DNA from: Anaerolineaceae bacterium
Lineage (GTDB): Bacteria; Chloroflexota; Anaerolineae; Anaerolineales; Anaerolineaceae
NCBI GenBank assembly: GCA_003446605.1
Contig: DMDF01000015.1
Span: forward strand, 1 to 9,549
Direction: 5' to 3'
DNA: 9,549 nt
Shown here: piece after piece, positions 1 to 5,156 of the stretch
How positions within the stretch are numbered: the first letter of the stretch is position 1
How the letters are laid out: each line of letters begins with the position of its first letter
Program-made: the position numbers and the translations under genes
The notes under the pieces: model-generated
What the model was told of the DNA's origin: nothing
What the model saw: only the letters and a program-made list of their open reading frames with translations
The model's database searches: none

Positions 1-2
1 GC

Positions 3-629
3 CTGGTGGCAGATATGATCCAGGCTGCTGGAGCAGATCGCTATATGACACTCGATCTACACGCTGACCAGATCCAGGGCTTCTTCTCCATCCCGGGTGA
101 TGTACTGTATGCTTATCATGTGCTCATCGATTATTTGCTCGAGATTAAACCAGCTATGAGTAACCCGGTTCTGCTTTCCCCCGATCTGGGTTTTGCAAAG
201 AAAGCGCGCAACTATGCCGAACAGCTTAATATACCGCTGGCATTCATTGAGAAGCGGCGCATCCTGCATCCGGATAACCCCGAGGTGCTTACCTTGATTG
301 GAGATGTGCGTAATCGCGATGTCATTTTGCTGGATGAAGAGGTTGCTACTGGAAGAACGCTTATCAATGCAGTGAATGTTGCCATTAAAAATGGAGCTAA
401 GAATGTGGTGATGGTTTTCATTCACCCCATCCTATCCGAAGGCGCAACTGAAGCGCTGGCGGCACTGCCTGTAAAACAGTTCATCACCACCGATACCATC
501 CCGATTTCCAAAGCAAAAAAGGAGAAATTCGGTGGGCGGCTCAAGATTATCTCTGTGGCAAATATGCTAAGTGAGGTCATCCGCAGAGCGAACGAGGGTC
601 GCTCGGTCGGCGAGATGTTTAACGAATAG
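3..629 (+). CDS. prs: Ribose-phosphate pyrophosphokinase homologue, 5'-truncated by window edge
   Basis: Ribose-phosphate pyrophosphokinase makes PRPP from ribose 5-phosphate and ATP for nucleotide, His and Trp synthesis in the cytoplasm. The open frame runs in from the window edge, so about the first third (roughly 105 residues compared with the 315-residue E. coli enzyme) is missing; the in-frame GTG at 6 is internal. Seen: DLHADQIQGFF (the family signature region), LSPDLG, EKRR, a C-terminal DTIPIS, and the SEVIRRANEGRSVGEMF tail that matches the Prs C-terminus. Odd: the PRPP-binding loop at 333-359 reads DEEVATGRT, whereas typical Prs has DDxIDTGGT, so one acidic residue is Ala and one Gly is Arg. 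It is therefore either a divergent Prs or a paralogue with changed activity. It ends in TAG, 53 bp before the methyltransferase start. Confident of the family, less so of the exact activity. Confidence 0.85.
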   Translation: MVADMIQAAGADRYMTLDLHADQIQGFFSIPGDVLYAYHVLIDYLLEIKPAMSNPVLLSPDLGFAKKARNYAEQLNIPLAFIEKRRILHPDNPEVLTLIGDVRNRDVILLDEEVATGRTLINAVNVAIKNGAKNVVMVFIHPILSEGATEALAALPVKQFITTDTIPISKAKKEKFGGRLKIISVANMLSEVIRRANEGRSVGEMFNE

Positions 630-650
630 ATTATTTAAATCCGACATTCT

Positions 651-674
651 ATTATAGCAATAATGTTCTATAAT
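651..674. repeat. 7-bp inverted repeat overlapping the methyltransferase -10 box
   Basis: The arms ATTATAG (651-657) and CTATAAT (668-674) are perfect reverse complements separated by 10 bases. The right arm contains the TATAAT box. A dyad in this position could be an operator, for example for autorepression by the methyltransferase. The region is very AT-rich, so chance is a real alternative. Confidence 0.35.
669..674 (+). promoter_or_regulatory. Predicted -10 box of the restriction-modification cassette (leaderless start)
   Basis: A perfect TATAAT ends 8 bases before the methyltransferase ATG at 683, so transcription starting about 7 bases downstream would begin at or next to the start codon. 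There is no Shine-Dalgarno sequence before that ATG, which fits a leaderless mRNA. No good -35 is seen at 16-18 bp; GACA at 643-646 is too far upstream. Confidence 0.5.
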
Positions 675-682
675 TATTTACT

Positions 683-1561
683 ATGGAATACATAAATAAA
701 ATACTCTTGGGCGATTGTGGGGATGTTTTAAAGAACTTACCAGAGAATAGTGTTGATTTAATTTTTACCTCTCCACCTTATGCTGATCAAAGGAAAAACA
801 CTTACGGTGGTATTCATCCAGATGATTATGTAGAATGGTTTTTACCGAAGTCCTTAGAATTTAAAAGGGTATTAAAGCCAACGGGATCTTTCGTTTTAAA
901 CATTAAGGAAAGAGTAGTCGCAGGAGAAAGGCATACCTATGTATTAGACTTAATTCTTGCTCTTAGAAGTCAAGGGTGGTTGTGGACAGAAGAATATATA
1001 TGGCATAAAAAAAATTCATTCCCAGGAAAATGGCCAAATCGGTTCAGAGATAGCTGGGAAAGATTGTTGCATTTCACAAAAGATAAAAAGTTTAAAATTT
1101 ATCAAGAAAATGTGATGATTCCGATTGGGGATTGGGCTAAAGATAGATTATCTAATCTCAGTGATACAGATCAAATCCGGGATGAATCAAAAGTGAACAG
1201 TGGATTTGGGAAAAATATTTCAAATTGGGTTGGAAGAAAAAAAGTGTATCCAACAAATGTACTATATCTTGCAACGGAGTGTTCAAATAAAAATCATAGT
1301 GCAGTATTTCCAGTTGAGCTCCCAGAATGGTTTATCAAATTATTCACCGAACCCGGGGATTTAGTTTTAGATCCTTTTGTGGGATCTGGAACCACGTGTT
1401 TTGCTGCAATGGAACTAGGGAGAAATTATTTAGGGATTGATATTGTGGAAGAATATATCGATTTGTCGCATGAAAGACTATCAGGTGTGCAAATAAGAAT
1501 CCCATCTGTCGCTGAAAAAAAAGGTGATTATTCTAATGAAAGGGTGGAAAAAAATGGATAA
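683..1561 (+). CDS. Type II DNA methyltransferase, beta class, probably N4-cytosine
   Basis: This is the site-specific DNA methyltransferase of a type II restriction-modification system, protecting host DNA from the adjoining endonuclease. At 292 residues it has the usual single-subunit length. Catalytic motif IV is TSPPY (residues 29-33); SPPY is typical of N4-cytosine enzymes, although some N6-adenine enzymes share it. The S-adenosylmethionine motif DPFVGSGTT lies near the C-terminus (230-238), followed by NYLGIDI. Having motif IV before motif I defines the beta (circularly permuted) class. Residues about 110-200 are the probable target-recognition region, and HSAVFPVELPEWF (205-217) resembles motif X. 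The ATG at 683 has no ribosome-binding site but lies just after a TATAAT box, suggesting leaderless translation. The end overlaps the endonuclease gene by 8 bp (ATGGATAA). The target sequence cannot be read from the protein. The gene is AT-rich compared with its flanks. Confidence 0.9.
   Translation: MEYINKILLGDCGDVLKNLPENSVDLIFTSPPYADQRKNTYGGIHPDDYVEWFLPKSLEFKRVLKPTGSFVLNIKERVVAGERHTYVLDLILALRSQGWLWTEEYIWHKKNSFPGKWPNRFRDSWERLLHFTKDKKFKIYQENVMIPIGDWAKDRLSNLSDTDQIRDESKVNSGFGKNISNWVGRKKVYPTNVLYLATECSNKNHSAVFPVELPEWFIKLFTEPGDLVLDPFVGSGTTCFAAMELGRNYLGIDIVEEYIDLSHERLSGVQIRIPSVAEKKGDYSNERVEKNG
1541..1547 (+). promoter_or_regulatory. Ribosome-binding site fixing the endonuclease start at 1554
   Basis: AGGGTGG lies inside the 3' end of the methyltransferase gene, 6 bases before the ATG at 1554. 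The earlier in-frame GTG at 1524 has no comparable site, so 1554 is preferred. Confidence 0.55.
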
Positions 1562-2306
1562 AATTAATATCCAAGAAATAAACGAATACGTTAACGAGAA
1601 TATTCAATATTTTCATAATACGCGTTTAGATTGTATTTCTTCTTTAAAGCTTAATACAATCTTAAAAAAGAACCCATATCTATTCAGAGCAAAAAATATA
1701 AACAAAGCAAGTAACTTAGTAGAAGGTCTCTTGAGTGCTTTTCTATCCTCCTCAGAGGAGAAAATTTTCGGTGATTTTTTGGAAGGCTTGGCGATTTTCA
1801 TAGCTTCAAAAACAAGCAATGGTCATAAATCGTCTGCGCAAGGAATTGATCTTGAAATTTTACGAGACAACAAGCATTATTTGATTTCAATAAAGTCAGG
1901 ACCAAATTGGGGAAATTCATCTCAACATAAAAAATTGGAAAGTGATTTCACAAATGCCGTAAAAGTCTTGAAACAATCCCAAAAATCACCCATTGTTCAA
2001 CCAATTTTGGGTATTTGTTATGGTAAAACCCGAACGAGTTTTATACACAATTATTGGAAATTGGTAGGGCAAAACTTCTGGTTTTTCATCAGTGGCATAG
2101 AAGATTTATATACTGTGATTATTGAACCAATTGGATTTAGAGCGAAAGAACAAAACGATTTATACGATTCAGAAAAAGGGAAAATTGAAAATCGATTTAC
2201 TAAAGAATTTATCGAGAGATTTTGTAACGATGACTACACGATAGATTGGGAAAGATTAGTTCAGTTCAATAGCGGAAATCGCGATATTAAAATTGACGAT
2301 ATATAA
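1554..2306 (+). CDS. Type II restriction endonuclease, PmeII/EcoO109I-like PD-(D/E)XK fold
   Basis: This is the probable restriction partner of the methyltransferase, cutting unmodified DNA at the same unknown site. It has 250 residues from the ATG at 1554. The core looks like a PD-(D/E)XK nuclease: an acidic helix with E77 (FGDFLEGLA), then GIDLEI with D99, then a strand LISIKSGPNWGN with K114. The string IKSGPNWGN followed by a Lys/Asp-rich helix is what I recall from PmeII-family endonucleases; this assignment is from memory and was not searched. Odd: the residue two before the catalytic Lys is S112 instead of Asp/Glu, so the second metal ligand must come from elsewhere (E77 or E101 are candidates) or the enzyme is weak. 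The gene overlaps the methyltransferase by 8 bp and mutM by 1 bp, implying translational coupling. It has no membrane segment or signal peptide and is strongly AT-rich. Confidence 0.75.
   Translation: MDKINIQEINEYVNENIQYFHNTRLDCISSLKLNTILKKNPYLFRAKNINKASNLVEGLLSAFLSSSEEKIFGDFLEGLAIFIASKTSNGHKSSAQGIDLEILRDNKHYLISIKSGPNWGNSSQHKKLESDFTNAVKVLKQSQKSPIVQPILGICYGKTRTSFIHNYWKLVGQNFWFFISGIEDLYTVIIEPIGFRAKEQNDLYDSEKGKIENRFTKEFIERFCNDDYTIDWERLVQFNSGNRDIKIDDI
2265..2293 (+). promoter_or_regulatory. Possible weak promoter for mutM inside the endonuclease 3' end
   Basis: TAAAAT (2288-2293) could serve as a -10 box, with a poor TTCAAT (2265-2270) 17 bp upstream. Transcription would start near 2300, leaving a leader of only about 6 bases before the mutM ATG. 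The -35 match is only 3 of 6, so this is tentative. Read-through from the cassette is the alternative. Confidence 0.2.
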
Positions 2307-3157
2307 TGCCTGAGCTTCCTGAGGTTGAAACGATCGCTCGCACACTGCGTGAAGGAAAGGGGGAGGTTCATTCAATTTTGGAACACACCATCGAGCACGC
2401 CTCCGTTCTGTGGGAACGTTCTATCGCGACTCCTTCCATCCCGGAATTTCTCCGACGTATTCAAGGGCAAGTTGTTCAACACATTGGGCGGCGTGGGAAA
2501 TATATCGTTATGACCCTCTCTGAAGATACACTTTTGGTCCACCTGCGCATGAGTGGTGATGTACGCGTGGAGCAGGACGTTGCTGATGTTTCTAGTGTTC
2601 CATTGAAAAAGCATGATCGTGTCGTTTTTTACTTTCAGGAAAATGAACGTCTTGTTTTTGAGGACGCGCGTAAATTTGGGCGCTTGTGGCTGCTTGCAGA
2701 CCCGCAGGTTGAATTGGGCAAGCTTGGCCCAGAACCACTTTCAGAGGAGCTCACTCCCGCTGAGTTCGCTACGATGCTGCGCCAGCATAAGCGACAATTA
2801 AAACCATTGTTGATGGATCAGACTTTTCTGGCGGGGTTGGGAAACATCTACACGGATGAAGCTCTTTTTAAAGCGAAATTACATCCGTTGATGGTCGCGC
2901 AGGATCTAAACTTTGAACAGGCGGGTGCACTGTTGATTGCTATCAAGGAAACACTGCAAGAGGGAATCAGACGCAATGGAGCCAGCATTGATTGGGTCTA
3001 TCGTGGCGGTGATTTTCAAAACCAGTTTTTTGTCTATGGAAGAAAAGATAAGCCTTGTTTGGTGTGTGGAACTCCTATAGAGCGATTGGTGGTGGGGCAG
3101 CGCAGCACGCATATCTGCCCTCAATGTCAGGTGAACTATCAGGAAGATATCGCTTGA
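2306..3157 (+). CDS. mutM: Formamidopyrimidine-DNA glycosylase (bifunctional glycosylase/AP lyase)
   Basis: MutM/Fpg removes 8-oxoguanine and ring-opened purines from DNA and cuts the abasic strand by beta,delta-elimination, in base-excision repair. All hallmark elements are visible in 283 residues. MPELPEVET gives the catalytic Pro2 and Glu3. GRRGKY carries the conserved Lys (about 65). The helix-two-turn-helix QTFLAGLGNIYTDEALF spans 172-188. The C-terminal zinc finger has Cys pairs at 251/254 and 271/274, with the DNA-binding Arg at 266 in GQRSTH. The start is certain because Pro2 must be the second residue. It has no ribosome-binding site of its own: the ATG overlaps the endonuclease stop (TAATG), so translation is probably coupled or leaderless. 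Base composition returns to the window norm here, so this is the resident gene and the upstream cassette is the newcomer. Confidence 0.97.
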   Translation: MPELPEVETIARTLREGKGEVHSILEHTIEHASVLWERSIATPSIPEFLRRIQGQVVQHIGRRGKYIVMTLSEDTLLVHLRMSGDVRVEQDVADVSSVPLKKHDRVVFYFQENERLVFEDARKFGRLWLLADPQVELGKLGPEPLSEELTPAEFATMLRQHKRQLKPLLMDQTFLAGLGNIYTDEALFKAKLHPLMVAQDLNFEQAGALLIAIKETLQEGIRRNGASIDWVYRGGDFQNQFFVYGRKDKPCLVCGTPIERLVVGQRSTHICPQCQVNYQEDIA

Positions 3158-3201
3158 AATTTGGGGTAAATAAACCGATACCATAAAAAAAGGAAAATAA
3201 T

Positions 3202-3378
3202 ATGTATGCTTTTGTACCAGCAATCGTACTTTTAGGGGTTGGAATATGGCTTTACCGTCATGAAGTGAAAAAAGAACCCCATATGCGCAATAATGCGACC
3301 ATCATGATTGCTACCTATGCCTTCATTTTAGGAATCGGGCTTGTCATTGTTTCTATTATTAATTGGGGAAATATCTAA
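3202..3378 (+). CDS. Small two-helix membrane protein, 58 residues, function unknown
   Basis: This short gene starts at an ATG with an AGGA ribosome-binding site (3191-3194) 7 bases upstream, 44 bp after mutM on the same strand. The product begins MYAFVPAIVLLGVGIWLYR, a hydrophobic segment (about residues 2-18). A charged loop (RHEVKKEPHMRN, 19-30) follows, then a second hydrophobic segment (about 33-54), ending INWGNI. The hydrophobic-charged-hydrophobic pattern, the good ribosome-binding site and a terminator hairpin right after the stop support a real gene. It may be cotranscribed with mutM. I do not recognise a family. With basic residues in the loop, both ends would be predicted outside by the positive-inside rule. 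No catalytic or metal-binding motif is visible. Confidence 0.65.
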   Translation: MYAFVPAIVLLGVGIWLYRHEVKKEPHMRNNATIMIATYAFILGIGLVIVSIINWGNI

Positions 3379-3381
3379 AAA

Positions 3382-3409
3382 AAATAGCCAGTTTTCTAAC
3401 TGACTATTT
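3382..3409 (-). terminator. Intrinsic terminator, probably bidirectional, between converging genes
   Basis: AAATAGCCAGTT (3382-3393) and AACTGACTATTT (3398-3409) form a 12-position stem with one mismatch around a TTCT loop. On the minus strand it is followed by a run of eight T (3384 down to 3377), giving a good terminator for the redox-protein gene. On the plus strand the tail is weaker (TTTGTATT) but may end the mutM-side transcript. Confidence 0.75.
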
Positions 3410-3434
3410 GTATTGATGTGGACGAACGTTAGGT

Positions 3435-5084
3435 CTAAAAGACCGAAAGTCCCAACCATATCCCCAAGACTATGAACAGGATCGACATGGCTAATTTGAT
3501 GCCAGATCCTTTCTCTTGCATAAAAACGGTTAGTTGTTTGGAAGATGTGCCAAAGTAGACCAAGATGAAGATGACGACCAAGGGAACGATGAACATCAGG
3601 TTGTATAGAAGCAGATAAAAGAAGGAACGCAATCGCAGCTCCGGAACACTACTGACGAAGATGATGGTGGGCAGGTAAACTTGCCCGGTGCAGGCTAATT
3701 CCAGCAGTGATACGATCAATCCAGTTACAAAGGCTCCAAAAGCATAAGCTTCAATTTTTCTCCCTTTGCGGATGGTTTCGTTGATGCGCTTGCGCAGCGA
3801 ATCCGGCAGCTTCAAAGTCATATCACCCAGATCCCCTTTTCTGGTCTTGAGGTAATCGATGAAATTGAGGACGCCAAATACCAGACAAACAACAGCCGTG
3901 ATGCCGTAAATGATCTTCCCCAGAATATTAAGCCAGTTCCCCAGTAGATCGAGGATGCGGTATAACCCCAACCCGATCAAAAGATAGGCTATGAATACTC
4001 CAAGTGTGAAGGAAAAACCGACCAACAGGATCTCTTTCCCTTTTCTACCGCTCAGAGAGAGATAGGATACAAAGAAGATCAGGGTGGCGAAAGCGCAGGG
4101 ATTTAACCCATCCACCAGACCAGCCAGAACGACCGTCAGCCAGCTCATTGAGCGAAAACGCTCAATGATGTTTTGATTACCCTGCGATTCATCATAGGCA
4201 TCCCAGAATCGTGGTGAACCTTCCGTTTTGAAACACTCAAGCGCTGTGGAGATCTCATCTGGTACGATTTCCTCTTCCCCGATCCAGGCTTGATTTCCTA
4301 TAAAAACAGCCGGGGTATGCAGGTCATCTTCTCTACCCACGCGTGCTGCCATCCACTCTGCCATGCCGGCACTGTCGTAAATATTGAAACTTTCCACGAT
4401 TAACTGTGGATATTTGCTCTGCAAATACGCCAGGTCGGCTTCTACCATGCTGCATTCCTGACAGCCGGTTTGATAGAAATAAGCGGCGTAAATGGGTGTG
4501 CCAACCTCGCAATTATCACTATCGAGCGTGCATAGCTGGTCATCTGCTCCAATTGCACCTTCACTCATGATGGTGGATGGATCAAATCCATCAAGAGCAG
4601 TCCACTCAATGCCGCCGGCAGCGATGCCGTTCAGCACTAGTTCGCGCAGATTTTCACGGATTGCATCTTCCCCGATCAGGATGGAATCGCCTACCACCAT
4701 GGTGGGGATGACCCGTTCATCAGCGCCTACATTAAAATACTCTTGAAAGGTGATGAAAAGCTCATAATTGGTTGCGTAATCAATATTTGCCAGACGGATA
4801 TCCAGATCCGCGCCCAATTCTGATTCCAGAGGATAGATCACTTCATTTAAAATTTCGTTACAGTGCGGGCATGCGGTGCGGTAGAAATACACCGCATGCA
4901 CAGCTTCCGGATTGCAGGGTAGTTCGGGGCTGATGGCAGTTGGCAGAACGATCGGGTCAGGGGGATCATCGAAACTGGCAATACCTGTTGGGGTGGGAGC
5001 TGACAGCTCCACCTGTGGGGATGGAATGAATCCCATCAGAAAGGGCATCAAAATAAGGATTGGGATGAGTAACCGTTTAACCAT
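3435..5084 (-). CDS. Membrane redox protein: signal peptide, two thioredoxin-like domains, CcdA/DsbD-type membrane domain
   Basis: It probably carries electrons from cytoplasmic thiols across the membrane to extracytoplasmic disulfides, as DsbD/CcdA proteins do. It has 549 residues from the ATG at 5084. It opens with a signal or anchor segment MVKRLLIPILILMPFLMGF. The first thioredoxin-like domain has CPHC at 72-75 and a cis-Pro-type VIPTM. The second has CQEC at 208-211 and HTPAV. About six membrane helices follow from residue 315. The membrane part has the CcdA signature cysteines in GLNPCAFAT (C330) and ELACTGQVYLP (C465). Both thioredoxin modules share the order YFY.T-C..C...V/I-G..IGE, suggesting tandem duplication. 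An in-frame TTG at 5150 was rejected as start because it lies upstream of this gene's own promoter. The gene lies 72 bp after the GH1 gene on the same strand. DsbD itself has one thioredoxin domain at each end, so this order differs. Substrate unknown. Confidence 0.88.
   Translation of the reverse strand: MVKRLLIPILILMPFLMGFIPSPQVELSAPTPTGIASFDDPPDPIVLPTAISPELPCNPEAVHAVYFYRTACPHCNEILNEVIYPLESELGADLDIRLANIDYATNYELFITFQEYFNVGADERVIPTMVVGDSILIGEDAIRENLRELVLNGIAAGGIEWTALDGFDPSTIMSEGAIGADDQLCTLDSDNCEVGTPIYAAYFYQTGCQECSMVEADLAYLQSKYPQLIVESFNIYDSAGMAEWMAARVGREDDLHTPAVFIGNQAWIGEEEIVPDEISTALECFKTEGSPRFWDAYDESQGNQNIIERFRSMSWLTVVLAGLVDGLNPCAFATLIFFVSYLSLSGRKGKEILLVGFSFTLGVFIAYLLIGLGLYRILDLLGNWLNILGKIIYGITAVVCLVFGVLNFIDYLKTRKGDLGDMTLKLPDSLRKRINETIRKGRKIEAYAFGAFVTGLIVSLLELACTGQVYLPTIIFVSSVPELRLRSFFYLLLYNLMFIVPLVVIFILVYFGTSSKQLTVFMQEKGSGIKLAMSILFIVLGIWLGLSVF
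4145..4168 (-). repeat. Perfect 10-bp hairpin at the soluble/membrane domain junction of the redox gene
   Basis: TCATTGAGCG (4145-4154) and CGCTCAATGA (4159-4168) are perfect reverse complements around a four-base loop (AAAA on the plus strand, so UUUU in the mRNA). It lies within codons for roughly residues 306-314, immediately before the first membrane helix that follows the second thioredoxin domain. There is no T tail after it in the mRNA sense. Confidence 0.7.
4869..4899 (-). repeat. Perfect 10-bp hairpin at the first CxxC motif of the redox gene
   Basis: GCATGCGGTG (4869-4878) and CACCGCATGC (4890-4899) are perfect complements with an 11-base loop. The stem is GC-rich and ends at the codon for the first Cys of CPHC. 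It could fold in the mRNA or be a by-product of codon choice. Confidence 0.6.
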
Positions 5085-5118
5085 ACCACCAACTTTCAGT
5101 ACATTGTATTGGATTTCA

Positions 5119-5146
5119 ATTTTACCTGTTCTGCATCCTCTGTCAA
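5119..5146 (-). promoter_or_regulatory. Sigma70-type promoter for the thioredoxin-CcdA gene
   Basis: On the minus strand a perfect TTGACA (5146-5141) is followed after 16 bases by TAAAAT (5124-5119), which matches 5 of 6 consensus positions. The predicted transcript start is near 5112, leaving a leader of about 28 bases to the ATG at 5084. This sets the gene start and shows it need not depend on the upstream GH1 gene. Confidence 0.7.
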
Positions 5147-5156
5147 ACAAAGGATT

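Larger units (their letters stand above)
630..2305 (+). other. AT-rich restriction-modification cassette inserted between prs and mutM
   Basis: Both genes in this stretch are distinctly AT-richer than their neighbours. By hand count, 1561-1620 has 12 G/C in 60 and 1261-1320 has 21, while 2401-2460 in mutM has 32. Codons favour A/T endings throughout. The cassette begins just after the prs stop and ends exactly at the mutM start codon. No transposase, integrase or clean terminal repeat is visible. Composition plus the defence-gene content suggest horizontal acquisition, which is an inference. Confidence 0.75.

Noticed and set aside
1554..3157. MutM as a functional partner of the restriction system (like Vsr repair genes beside C5-methyltransferases)
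   Set aside because: Vsr repairs deaminated 5-methylcytosine. The methyltransferase here is an SPPY amino-methyltransferase, and MutM acts on oxidised purines and has resident base composition.
5085..5150. TTG start for the thioredoxin-CcdA gene at 5150
   Set aside because: It lies upstream of the gene's TTGACA-16-TAAAAT promoter and would put 22 residues before the signal peptide.
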